The position numbers and the translations under genes were made by a program. From assembly GCA_032622095.1 (NCBI GenBank), contig CP136069.1, forward strand, positions 66,115,319 to 66,179,318: a stretch of 64,000 nt of DNA, read 5' to 3'. How positions within the stretch are numbered: position 1 is the first letter of the stretch; every line of letters starts with the position of its first letter. Origin of the DNA: Siphonodentalium dalli. Taxonomy: Eukaryota; Mollusca; Scaphopoda; Gadilida; Siphonodentaliidae. Below the pieces are notes generated by a model. The model was not told the DNA's origin, searched no databases, and saw only the letters and a program-made list of their open reading frames with translations. Below, piece after piece: positions 10,371 through 21,242 of the stretch.

Positions 10371-10439
10371 GCCAATGCATTCTCTTATATATGCGAGTCG
10401 ACCATAGGTCGCCTCGCATATATAAGAGAATGCATTGGC
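10371..10439. repeat. 69-bp near-perfect hairpin
   Basis: Starts GCCAATGCATTCTCTTATAT and ends with its complement. Two paired segments (27 and 5 bp) are separated by one T/C mismatch and closed by a 3-nt ATA loop. The twin at 10519-10587 is its exact reverse complement. Confidence 0.95.
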
Positions 10440-10518
10440 TTAACACATTAAAAATTATAAAATTGTTAAAGAATGTAACAAAAAATGGTAAAAAGTGTTA
10501 AAAAAAGATTTTTTTTAG

Positions 10519-10587
10519 GCCAATGCATTCTCTTATATATGCGAGGCGACCTATGGTCGACTCGCATATATAAGAGAATGCATTGGC
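10519..10587. repeat. 69-bp near-perfect hairpin, inverted twin
   Basis: Exact reverse complement of 10371-10439. Because each hairpin is itself nearly palindromic, the pair could form two local hairpins or one long stem. Confidence 0.95.
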
Positions 10588-11208
10588 ACAGGGCATAACT
10601 GTAACTATCACAATGTGGTCAAGGAGCCGGTTCCAATGATATCCATATTTGTATGGTTCTATTGAGACAGACCGAAGATATTTTAGGCTGTTGAAGCTTT
10701 ATTTGGCCGGTTGTGGCCGGTTTGTTGGGTAAAGGGTTAAAGGTGGGCGATAATAAATGTAATAATTTCTGTTGTAGTGTGTCTATTGCAATGCGTTCTT
10801 TTCAATCTCATGTGATAATTGTGTTACACAATTTACAGCGTTCATTTCAGTGATTATCTGTGATGCAAGAACATAACGAACAAAAATAAAATATGAAACA
10901 AAAACAAAGACCAAGCCAGTGGATGTGCCCGTTATTTATATATAAAATATTAATTATATATATGCATGGAATTGAGGGAAAGAAATTCACACTCTGTACA
11001 ATGTACCCAGTTCTTCACACACCGATATGGGTCTGTAACCTCAATAAAATCAGAGGGTACGGAATGACCCGGGAAGTTACGAGGTGACTCAGCTGCATGG
11101 AGGTTACGAGTTGACTCATAATCGGGTACCAGTTGACTATTTTCAGAGGGTACGAACTGATTAGGGTACGAAATAACTTGATCCCAGTATTCAAAATATT
11201 AATTATAT

Positions 11209-11480
11209 ATTTGATTCACTCTGCAATGAATTGAGTGAAATATATTTCCAGGACACTTGCCAGTGTGTGAACGTACCCTTATTCGCAGACGTGTTATCGC
11301 TTCCGTCTCGCGGCCGCTCTGTGGTTAATCTCCTTGACGAGTGCAGCACACGCTCCGTCGACTCGATTTCAAACTATTGTTCCCGATGATTTCTCTGCTT
11401 CCCATTAATTAAATAGTTCATATATCAATATAAATACTTTCGTCCAATCGTCTCATCTAAAAGCTGCTGATTTTATCATT
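11209..11480 (+). repeat. Repeated block P3, copy 1
   Basis: From TTTGATTCACTCTGCAATGA through GTGTTATCGCTTCCGTCTCG to AAAGCTGCT; matches 12320-12600 with modest divergence. Confidence 0.8.
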
Positions 11481-11674
11481 AACGAAAGAAAAAAGAGAAA
11501 AAGTAATTTTATCGTCAATTATTATAGTCATTATAAAATAAATTGATGAAGTAGAATTCATTTCTTTTCTTATATCTGAATAGACCAGTATTTGGTATTT
11601 GAAAAATAAATTTGATATACAAATACATAACAAAACATTCAAAAGCACATTGATTTGGTATATTAAAAGTAATC

Positions 11675-11790
11675 GAATATAAATGTAATAAGTTATGTTT
11701 TAGTGTGTCGATTGCGATGCGTTCTATACAAGTCCATGTAATAATGGTATTGCAGTGCTCATTTCAGTGAATATTTGTGATGCAAGAAAA
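11675..11790 (+). repeat. Repeated block P4
   Basis: ATAAATGTAATAA...GCGATGCGTTCTATACAA...CATTTCAGTGAATATTTGTG matches 10752-10866 and 13625-13740. Confidence 0.75.
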
Positions 11791-11910
11791 CAAAAAAATA
11801 AAAATAATAACATTGTACAAAAAAAAGAAAAAGAAAAAAGACTATGGTAGTTTGGACGTGCCCGTTATTGCCGTTATACTATATATTCAAAATGATATTA
11901 TACTATAGCT

Positions 11911-12318
11911 GATGTGCCCGACTTCGTTCGGGCTAGTTGGGAACAACGTTGAAAAGTATTAGGAGAAATACAAAAAATACTATTGTTCGATCGGATCAGA
12001 CGCATGCCAATATGAGCGTATATGAGCGAGGTCAAGGTCAAGGACACGGTCGCACGTGAAATTGGACCCTTCTATATTGTTCCCGGGATCAAAGTAGGCC
12101 TACATACCAAATTTGAGTCGGATCGGTCGAGGTCCAGAAACATGCCTATATGACGAGGTCAAGGACACTGTGCCACGCGAAATTGGACCAGCCATATTAT
12201 TCCCGGGATCAAAGTAGGCCTACATATCAAATTTGAGTCGGATCGGTCGAGCAGTTTTCTAGTCTATAGATAACACACATACATACACACAGACATAAGT
12301 TCCAAAATATATTATAGA
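11911..12318 (+). mobile_element. RTE-type retroelement 3' tail or derived SINE, copy 1
   Basis: Begins GCTGATGTGCCCGACTTCGT, whose CCCGA/TCGGG arms form a short stem. It then has repeated TTCCCGGGATCAAAGTAGGC and TTGAGTCGGATCGGTCGAG segments. It ends with ACACACATACATACACACAG and ATTATAGAT. This layout (repeated targeting of TTTGAGTCGGATC, then an ACACA tail) is typical of RTE-like 3' ends. A second copy is at 50191-50575. The clade is inferred. Confidence 0.55.
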
Positions 12319-12319
12319 T

Positions 12320-12600
12320 ATTTGATTAACTCTGCAATGAATTGAGTTAAAGATATTTCCAGGACACTAAGCCAATGTGTGAACGTACCATTATTCACAG
12401 ACGTGTTATCGCTTCCGCCTCGCGGTCGCTCTGTGGTTAATCTCCTTGACGAGTGCAGCACACGCTCCGTCGACTCGAGTTTCATATTATTGTTCCCAAT
12501 TGGTTCTCTACCTCCCATCAATTAAATGGTTCCTACATATAAAAATATCAAAACTTCCGTCCTATCGCTCTTCTAAAAGCTGCTCTGTTTTTTATCATTA
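12320..12600 (+). repeat. Repeated block P3, copy 2
   Basis: Matches 11209-11480, including GACGAGTGCAGCACACGCTC. Confidence 0.8.
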
Positions 12601-13197
12601 GCAAAAAAAGTCAACGGCGGAATTAATACTATTTTATCTCAGCCTGCCACAAAAATTTGGCTGAGAGAGATAAACGCGTACGGCATAACTCAATCATTCG
12701 GCGCCGTGGTACCAAATGATATATACTTCGTTATGCCGATTTCTTTATCATTCGTTTTAAATGGGGAGCGACGCACTGAATTGTGCTAAGGATTACACAT
12801 TCTGAAGTTTACAGGTAATGTACAGTAATGCCCTAAATTATCGACTCCTTAACCACAGCAGATTATGGGTAATTTTTCAGGATTTAGTCGGAAATATGGC
12901 TTGTTGCCATTCATCGGAAAGCTCTCAGCGTGTTCTTCTAATTCCTACGATATTGGTGACTCTGAATGATGATTTATGAAAGTCAATTTCCATATTATAG
13001 TATGCCATTATTATTTCAATTTCATAACAAACCATGACATATAGATGGCATGGCGTTCAGATAATTGTGCAATGTACATTCTATTGGTGACTATATGAAG
13101 TTTCTTTGGTCGATTTTATCGGTCATAATTTAAACTACTGACACAAAATACGGAAAATCTAGAACACAACATGTACGGTAACGGAGAAAACGCGTGT
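12601..13197. other. Intergenic, no feature recognised
   Basis: A short inverted repeat TCTCAGCC/GGCTGAGA lies near 12640-12670. Nothing else supported. Confidence 0.4.
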
Positions 13198-13329
13198 CAT
13201 TTTAATAGTTGAAACAATTGTTATCTACTACACAAGATTGATGCTTTTACCATCGAATTGTGTACGGCATGTTTCAAAGTATTTGGGCAGATTTGGGAGA
13301 CATATAGCTGCATCCATGATCAAAATATC
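13198..13329 (+). repeat. Repeated block P5, copy 1
   Basis: CATTTTAATAGTTGAAACAA through GATCAAAATATC; repeated at 13836-13969 with few changes. Confidence 0.85.
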
Positions 13330-13838
13330 CAAACTAAGAGATATAGGTATTCCCCTTCCATTAAGAATAATATAATTTACAATGCAGTCTGGATAAAAAT
13401 TAAGCACATAACACACATCGGTACCTCGACAAAAACAACATGTTACCAGTTTAATCGACAGGATCAGTTGATAATATGGAATATGTTGTATATAATGTGA
13501 TCTGGTGATTCGAAAATTAAGTGGGCCTATAACTGCGGAGCGGCCGCGAGACGAGAGTACTGTATTTCATTCTATTTTCATTTATAAATACATCGATCAT
13601 AAAAAACCGTTAAAGGTGGGCGAAGATAAATGTAATAATTTCTGTTGTAGTGTATCTATTGCAATGCGTTCTATACAATTTCATGTGATAATTGTATTAC
13701 ATAATTTACAGCGTTCATTTCAGTGATTATCTGTGATGCAAGAAATTAGCGAACAAAAACAAAATATGAAACAAAAAACATAGCCCAAGCCACTGGATGT
13801 GCCCGTTATTTTATATAAAATATTAATTATATTATCAT
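13330..13838 (+). repeat. Repeated block P1, copy 2 (uninterrupted)
   Basis: Second copy of 10042-10960 without the piggyBac-like element. The sequence around 13600-13620 is the pre-insertion site. Confidence 0.8.
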
Positions 13839-13969
13839 TTTAATAGTTGAAACAATTGTTATCTACTACACAAGATTGATGCTTTTATCATCGAATTGTG
13901 TACGGCATGTTTCAAAGTATTTGGGCAGATTTGGGAGTCGTATATAGCTGTATCCGTGATCAAAATATC
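13836..13969 (+). repeat. Repeated block P5, copy 2
   Basis: Matches 13198-13329, so P5 flanks P1 copy 2 as a direct repeat of about 133 bp. Confidence 0.85.
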
Positions 13970-14495
13970 GTGTGTTGTATGCAAATCAAATGTATAAGGG
14001 TCCGTTCCGTATGTTATATATACTGGTACATAAGTTCCTGCATATATGTATGGGGTAGTTTCTCCATGTACGTTAGCATGTCAGCTATAATGTACAATCC
14101 CACTTGGAGTGTTCTGCACGAAACGTTTCCACATATAACATTTACCTATATACCGTACATGCAGTAACAGTCCACTATATACATGGCCGCAGGATATGAA
14201 ACCAGTGCATACAAAGTTACAAACGCTTTCTGTATGTATGCAGTAACGGAGAAAACAAACCATGTGCAAAATTTCAACAATAAGTTGTGTTGACTAACTT
14301 GACTATCTTTACAAATAAAACTTAATTTTGTTTGTTTGTCTATCGGGCTATAACCAAACGGCTGGACCCTCGGAGCTGAACATTTACAAATGTACAAATT
14401 GGTCAATTTATCCGGGGAGTGTCATGGTGCAGGTACCGTTGACATCAGATGTCTTAAAATTGCAGGGAACACAACAATTTATATGATCGTACGTA

Positions 14496-14705
14496 AGCCA
14501 CTCTGGTTCGTTTAATTTCGACTAACAAAGGGTGTTTCGAGTTCCAAGTGAACAGGGTCTCTTCTCAGAATGTACTTTCAGTTTATATATAGAGAGAGCC
14601 CACTTCGATCTGGTTCGTTTGACCTCGGCCTGCAAAGAGTGTTTCGAGTTCAGAGAAAACTGGATCTCTTCTCATAATGTACACTCGGTTTCTATATATA
14701 GCTGA
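14496..14705. repeat. Two-copy tandem repeat of about 115 bp
   Basis: The blocks TGGTTCGTTT...GTGTTTCGAGTTC...TCTCTTCTCA.AATGTAC...TATATATAG occur twice in tandem, with clear divergence. Confidence 0.7.
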
Positions 14706-14739
14706 AATAAAATATATGATCAAATATGAGCAATAAATA

Positions 14740-15260
14740 GCGTTCTTTATCAGCTTAGACGTTATGTACGATAATTGGTACACAGGTGTCACCTGACCAG
14801 GGACATATCATGGGATAGGCGCCTTTGACCTCAGATGACGTAAACGGTGGATAATATGTGAGTACCAAAGAGCGTTCCTTGTCATCTTAGGCAATATGTA
14901 TGGTAGGGGCAATGGTAGACAGGAGTCACCTGACCAAAGGAAAATCGTGGGATAGGCGTCTATGACCTCAGATGACATAAACGGGGACAAATATATGATA
15001 ATAAAGAGGGTTCCTTATCAGCTAAAACGATGTGTAGGAAAACTGGTACACATGGGGTCACCTGACCCGGGGAATACCATGGGTTAGGCGCCTTTAACCG
15101 CAGGTGACTGTAGTGGGGACTAATAACCTATATTAACATAGATTATCAATGGAGAGCATTTATTATCAGCTCAGAAAATATGTGTGAAAATTGGCACACA
15201 TATTATAGGTATTTGACACGGGGGAGTAATGGGACGCGTTGACATCAGGTGACGTAATGA
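14740..15260. repeat. Decayed tandem repeat, unit about 130-140 bp
   Basis: Recurrent blocks in order are GAGCGTTCCTTRTCAKCTTAG, ATATGTRTGG, GGTACACA, GTCACCTGACC, ATGGGATAGGCGCCTTTGACC and AGATGACGTAAACG. Four to five units are recognisable, decaying to the right. Confidence 0.7.
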
Positions 15261-16949
15261 GGCACTGATAAAAAGATAGAGGTAACTTTATCCAATGAGT
15301 GTCATGCACTAGGTGATGCTGATCCCAGGTGACTAAATAGTTAATAAATTAGGAACGCATGTCGCAAATATTAATGCCATCGGGAACGATTCCACTTGAA
15401 CAGTCCTCGTGCGCCCACTCCATGCATAGTTGACAACTTGACACTGGATCCAATTAACAAAATGTCCAGTACGGCATTATAAAGTGCTCTGCTTTCACAC
15501 GGAGTGCCAATTTGTATAATATTTAAGTTATTCTGAGTTGGCTACACTTACCATTAAATGGGCATACTCTACATTCAAGTCTCATTATTTGTAACGAGCT
15601 ACGATGCATGGTAACGGAGAAAACAACTATTATATAGAGACTGATATCGATGCTGTTGGCAAATCCATTAAGCGGCGACGAGGACACAAGCCATAAGATT
15701 TTCATGGTGACAAAACATTTGAAAGTTGCACTATCACATATTCAAAAATATATTAGGATTTCTTCAATGTTAACCGTTGTCTTCATTGGTGGTAACGGAG
15801 AAAACCGCGATTGTGTGGACATCGCGGCATCTGATTATTTTCTCGGAGAAATGGTTTTCATACAGAAACCGAACATATGGACTGCCGACAGTCGATCCAT
15901 ACAAGTTCAAAGACTTGAGACCATATCTACACCGTTTGCAATAGAATTAGCTCTTCTAAAATGTGCACACATGCACGGACATGGGAAAATTGGCAAATAA
16001 GTAGTATTTACCTCGACTTGTAACCAACAAAGGCTCTCCACATATGTGTTATAACTTATATTCTATTTAAATAGATACCATGTGTTAATATAACTCATGA
16101 CTCGCTTATTATTGGGTTGGTATATTCTAACAAGGAAGGTACGACAACATTTTCCTTGATTTTCAGCTTAAAGGATTACTATCCTCATGAAACAACAAAA
16201 CTCTATCGGAAAGCCACCCCTATTGTGATCACAATGATCCAAGTCCCATAAAAATCGCGTAATAAATAAGCCGAGAAATAAATAAATAATACCACCACCG
16301 GTTGTCGGCTATCTCCGTCGCAAAACCTCGCATGACGTCAAGCGAGGTAAACTAATTAAAAACAGGGAATCGGAGTCGGAGTTAATTATGTCTACCTATA
16401 TGGCGATGGAAAATCCGGAATCGACATCAGCGCATGAGTGTAATGGAATTTCTGCGGGGCATATCAATAGCATCGTGTACACATGGTGAATTGTCATCGC
16501 GCGGTGAGTTATCTTCACTTGTGATTTGTATTAAGTGCTGTTTGGAAAGTTACGGTATTGTTTTGACAAAAAATATAGAGGGACGATTGAGCGGGGTAGA
16601 TAACACTTTCGTATAAAGCTTATAAAAACACGAGCCGGCATGTGAACTTTATTCGGGTGCGTGTTCGCGATGTTGTTTTAATTTTCCGTATATATGCCCC
16701 GAGTGTCCCGTATTTACAATCATTCATTCATTCTAGTGACTCTCAGTTAGGCATATGCTGTATTCATTTCCAAACGATGTTCGTTTACGTGACATTTGGC
16801 AGGATTTCTGTGGGGAAACCCGTTGCGCAAAATCAGAAACCGATTACATATACCAAATAAAGAGCGTTTAATTTGACGAGTCAGTCATGGTTACGAATAC
16901 ATACAATTGCAGTTAAAGTGGGGAGTATGTTGATGAATAATTCACGATG
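15261..16949. other. Intergenic; recurrent GTAACGGAGAAAAC motif
   Basis: No gene recognised. The 116-codon plus-strand frame at 15650-16000 has no domain I know and no splice context. The motif GTAACGGAGAAAAC occurs at about 15611 and 15792. AATAAAGAGCGTT occurs at about 16857. Confidence 0.4.
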
Positions 16950-17215
16950 ACAACTATTCTAAGTCGAGTCCCCATTTCCTTCACCATGGCTCAATAAAGA
17001 GCGTTCCATGTTAAGAGTTTTCCTAATATGGTACGAATAAAAAGAGTTTAATAAAGCGGAAATTGCTATGACAATGATGGAAGGATATATAAAGCATGCA
17101 TATCGGGTGTTCATGTACATGTATTGACCTGTATTGTTGTACTCAGTAAACAATCACTAGAACAACTGTTCTAAGTCGAGTCCATTTACCTTGACGCAAT
17201 AAAGAGCGTTCACTA
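16950..17215. repeat. Two-copy repeat of about 206 bp ending in AATAAAGAGCGTT
   Basis: ACAACTRTTCTAAGTCGAGT, CC.CATTTCCTT and CAATAAAGAGCGTTC occur around 16951-17008 and again around 17163-17212. The rest of the unit is diverged. Confidence 0.6.
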
Positions 17216-18109
17216 TTACGATATATTGCGAATAAAGAGCACTTGAATATGTGATTCCATATTAAACCGGATTATTATCCCTCCTTCAAAAAGTGTTATA
17301 TATGATTGGATGTTTAAACGAACCACGGCGAACATTTATATATTTTATAACCCTATTGGTATGCGTAATTGACACATAGAGGTCGATTTATGACCTGGAT
17401 ATTCAATAGACCGCATCGCTAGAGTGCTAATTTTATAGGCCAATAACCATGCATAGATGCAGTGAATTTCCATCAGTGACAGTCGGCTAGATTGTTTTGG
17501 GGTGGGGGAAGCAATATTCCGAAATATATATAAACACCATATTGCCCAAATATATACATGATTCATAACCAAGGAAAAATGAACTTATCATATCATATTG
17601 GTAATGAATGACTTGATTATAATTGATTAAATCCGACAGCAATAAACCAATTTTGTGTTGTTTTACCGCGTTACGATAAATTAAAACGAAACGCTCTTTA
17701 TTGACACACGACTAATGGCATCTGGAAATTGGAATGTTTACGAGATGATAATTGCCTAATAACTGTGCAAGTCTTCGCGTATATATGCAATCTTGATATG
17801 CATATATAATATAACTTGGACTATTCCGGTAACGAAAAAATATATATAGACACGAGCACGCGTTTATATAGATAAATGCGCGCAAAACTGAATAATATAC
17901 GGGCATGGCTTTATAGTAACAACACATCGCGATACATATAATAATAGTAATAATAAAACGATAAAGACATTTAATTACGAGAAAGGCGATGTTTTCGGCG
18001 AAGTTTTGCATTCGCAGTGTGATAACGCGACAATCTTCAAAGGCCGCGATCGACTACATGCAAACTTAAAATACTGCCGTCGCGTATCTATGCGTTGTCA
18101 ATGAGTTAC
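17216..18109. other. Intergenic, no feature recognised
   Basis: AT-rich. One reverse-orientation AAACGCTCTTTATT lies at about 17690-17703. Confidence 0.4.
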
Positions 18110-18179
18110 CACGTGATCGATCACGTGCTATGCTTCTGTTTACATGTGACAATCACGTGATCGGGCTGATGATCACGTG
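18110..18179. promoter_or_regulatory. Cluster of four CACGTG E-box sites
   Basis: CACGTG occurs at 18110, 18122, 18154 and 18174. The first two form a perfect 18-bp palindrome, CACGTGATCGATCACGTG. The other two sit in ATCACGTGAT and ATCACGTGAC contexts. CACGTG is the binding site of bHLH factors (USF, MYC/MAX, MITF/TFE families). No gene start is visible next to the cluster, so a regulatory role is a suggestion only. Confidence 0.4.
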
Positions 18180-18479
18180 ACTTCGTCTACAACAAAATCT
18201 TCGGCTAACTTCGGAATTTTTTTTAATCGTTATAAAAATAACGATTGGCGGCCGAATATTAGATTATATGCGCCCAATGGACATTTTATATATATATTAT
18301 CGGTATATTGAAAGAAAATAATATTGTTTTTTCAGGACCGTATTCCTTTAAGGAATTTCAGGCCATGCATATAGCTAATCGGAGATGACCAAAGGCACAC
18401 TTGAAGTTCCCCATCAAATCATAGGTACAAACCAGGGCCCCGTTGGACCTGATTTGTATCTGTGGGAGGATGTGAACTC

Positions 18480-18610
18480 TGTGGGGCATTAACGACTCGA
18501 CAATTTCCGCTTTCGCTCGGAAATAACCTCTTCCATAAACAGAAACCATTTTCGCGCAATACTACAATATACAAACACGGCCCTGCTAATAAAGCAATGA
18601 CTTTGACTCG
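18480..18610 (-). repeat. Dispersed repeat with GGAAATAACCTC core, copy 3
   Basis: CGGAAATAACCTCTTCCATA and ACACGGCC blocks match 946-1040 in reverse complement. Confidence 0.55.
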
Positions 18611-19465
18611 TTGACACATATAAGACGTGAATGGAGCAGAATTTATTCACTGCAGCGCATATAATATATATAACTATCATTGTGGTGAATGGTGAATTTA
18701 ATAGTATGAAAATGACAATGGTATGCAGATAACTTTGTTTATCTCAAACCGGAAAAGTGAGTAGGTCTTTTATAGCCACCTATACCGGTAGATATCGTTC
18801 AAGGCGCATACTCACAAAACAGTTCACCATTGAAATCGGTGGCGATGCATTCCGCGTCCATAATTTCAACATAAATTTTACAACTTACATGTCACTAAAA
18901 CGCTAATATTCCAAGGATTATACATAAATAGAGGGTCTCTAATGAGTCGCTATTGTATACGAAATTTTATAACCGAGTCCAATAAATTCGATTCAAGCCG
19001 AGCTTTAGCGAGGCTCGATTCGAATTTAGTGGATGAGGATAATACATTTCGTACACAATTGCACGATTTTTTTTATCCATTTTATCACATAATCACATTT
19101 TAGCAAGAAAAAAGATCTCTAAACGGCTGGGGTTAACAGAAATTAATATTGATCTCCTTATCACAACCAAAGAGGAAGTAAAGACACCTTCAAGAAAAAA
19201 AAGTTCCATTTTTTCATGTTGACAACATTGTTCAACCACCCTTTTCACCGATGTTTATCTCATATAGTCAACACTAAATAACACAACACTGTACACAAAT
19301 CGAATATTATGATATATCCTAATTAACATAATAATAAAGTCCCGGCATTGACATCGACATCACTGCACTAAGCTCTTACGTCACGGTGTGTGACTATAAC
19401 ACACGTGTGTCTTACTAAATATGAGGCCGAATAAAGGTGCTAATTATGTGGCAAAACAATATTTA
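18611..19465. other. Intergenic, no feature recognised
   Basis: Includes a short inverted repeat (ATTCGATTCAAGCCGAGC.../CTCGATTCGAAT) near 18985-19030. Confidence 0.4.
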
Positions 19466-19682
19466 TAAACGGGGTTCACGATTATATATGATGGTATTCA
19501 ATCTGAATGTAAATACAAAAAGTTGATCACTTGTGGTGTTATAATAGCTGTTTCAGACAAATAATCTCCGTTATTTGGTCAATCATATGTTCTATAAATT
19601 CAAATACGTTGGTATTAAATCACGTGGCACGTGTGGTCCCGATTGTACGCCAATTGCTATCTAATCGTAAACCCCGCTTACT
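19466..19682. mobile_element. Foldback element related to 9197-9557, decayed
   Basis: AACGGGGTTCACGATTATAT at the left opposes ATCTAATCGTAAACCCCGCT at the right. TTGATCACTTGTGGTGTT and CCGTTATTTGGTCAA in the middle match 9396-9440. Confidence 0.55.
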
Positions 19683-19855
19683 CATCTTTCGATAGTGGAT
19701 GTGGATGTTAGGCACATTAAACCAGCCTTAATTCGTTATTTGGACAAGTCAGAAAACAAGGGGGCGTTGTTACTAAAGCAACTCGTAACTTATAATTTGG
19801 ACAATTTCTCACCTTTGTCACCAAAAACAGGAGGGTGCCACCCCCTGAATCCTGC

Positions 19856-20008
19856 ATACCAGTTAACATAGGGGGTGAATACTTAATGCCAGTTAACACA
19901 GGGGGTGAATACTGAATGCCAGTTAACATAGGGGTGAAAGCTGGATAACAGTTAACAAAAGTGGTGAATACTAAATGCCAGTTAACAGAGGGGTGAAAAT
20001 TGAATGTC
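19856..20008. repeat. 28-bp minisatellite, first array
   Basis: About five copies of a unit like GCCAGTTAACATAGGGGTGA followed by ATACTGAAT. A frame through it encodes repeated LTG..Y.P only because of the repeat. Confidence 0.9.
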
Positions 20009-20260
20009 AGTCAACTTGACTTCAAACGTATTTTATTGGCATATAATACAAAAGGGATCAGGGCACAAGTTTGTTCAACTCATGAAGCCCCTCTCCCAAT
20101 AGAAATAATTAGGGATACAAAATGTTTACAAGATAACAACTGAACTTATTTACATGCATGGGTTTGTGATTTTATGGTGCTTGTTGTAGTGCCTTCAAGA
20201 GGATATTGTTGATTTGGTAGCTATAACATTTGGTGGAGTTTGTGTTATTCTTTGTTCGTC
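20009..20260. other. Spacer between minisatellite arrays
   Basis: About 250 bp of non-repetitive sequence that resembles an inserted retroelement end (short TTTATTGGCATATAATACAA start). Identity not established. Confidence 0.35.
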
Positions 20261-21010
20261 GGTTAACATAGGGGTGAATACAGAATGTCAGTTAACATAG
20301 GGGTGAATACTAAATACCAGTTAACATAGAGGTGAATACTGAATGCTAGTTAACATATGGGTGAATACTGAATACAAGTTAACATGTGGGTGAATACTGA
20401 ATACCAGTTAACATAGAGGTGAATACTGAATGCTAGTTAACATAAGGGTGAATACTGAATACAAGTTAACATGTGGGTGAATACTAAATACCAGTTAACA
20501 TAGAGGTGAATACTGAATGCTAGTTAACATAAGGGTGAATACTGAATACAAGTTAACATGTGGGTGAATACTGAATACCAGTTAACATAGGGGTGAATAC
20601 TGAATACCAGTTAACATAGGGGTGAATACCGAATACCAGTTAACACAGGGGTGAATACTGAATACCAGTTAACATTTGGGCGAATACCAGTTAGCATAGG
20701 AGTGAATTCTGAATGCCAGTTAACATAGGGTGCATACTGAATGCCAGTTAACATGAGCGTGAATACTGAATGCCAGTTAACATAGGGTGAATACTGAATG
20801 CCAGTTAACATAAGAGTGAATACTGAATACCAGTTAACACAGGGTGCATACTGAATTCCAGTTAACATAGGGGTGAATACTGAATACCAGTTAACATTGG
20901 GGTGAATACTGAATGCCAGTTAACATAGGGGTGCATACTGAATACCAGTTAACATAGGGGTGAATACTGAGTCGCGTACCAGGCATTTATTTGAATACTG
21001 AATACCAATT
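20261..21010. repeat. 28-bp minisatellite, main array (about 26 copies)
   Basis: Unit CAGTTAACATAGGGGTGAAT followed by ACTGAATAC, with variants (GTGGGTG, GGGTGCAT, CTAGTTAAC). Variant pairs alternate between about 20300 and 20560, showing local higher-order duplication. Confidence 0.95.
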
Positions 21011-21242
21011 AAAGTCACATGGCGGTTTGCGCTAAAAATACATATAATAATATTCGATAAATACCCTGGACTACCTTCCTATGAGCATTATACATCACAA
21101 AAATATATCACAACAAAATTGAAGTCATTTGTATTCATCGGAATTCTGGAATCGGAAACGGAAATTCCGGAAAAGGTATAATTGCGTTATCTTGTTCCAA
21201 TTTGTAGCAATCGAAGTATATAGCGATCTTATAATGTATGAA

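Larger units (their letters stand above)
10345..10736 (+). mobile_element. piggyBac-like TTAA MITE, family 1, copy 1 (392 bp)
   Basis: Flanked by TTAA at 10341-10344 and 10737-10740. Ends are CCCTTTACCCAACA and, inverted, the same 14 bp. The empty site is seen at 13610-13613, where CCGTTAAAGGTGGGCG is uninterrupted. It carries two 69-bp hairpins (10371-10439, 10519-10587), exact reverse complements of each other, separated by an AT-rich spacer. No coding capacity. Confidence 0.9.
10042..10960 (+). repeat. Repeated block P1, interrupted by a piggyBac-like element
   Basis: From CAAACTAAGAGATAGAGTTA to GTGCCCGTTATT, this block matches 13330-13838. The only large difference is the 392-bp element at 10345-10736. 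The block is mildly diverged between copies. It contains no convincing gene. Confidence 0.8.

Noticed and set aside
11205-13970. LTR retrotransposon suggested by paired direct repeats
   Set aside because: The repeated blocks are several, overlapping and in mixed order. There is no TG...CA pair, primer-binding site or polyprotein between them.
15650-16000. 116-codon plus-strand frame
   Set aside because: No domain, no conserved motif and no convincing splice or promoter context. Kept only as a note.
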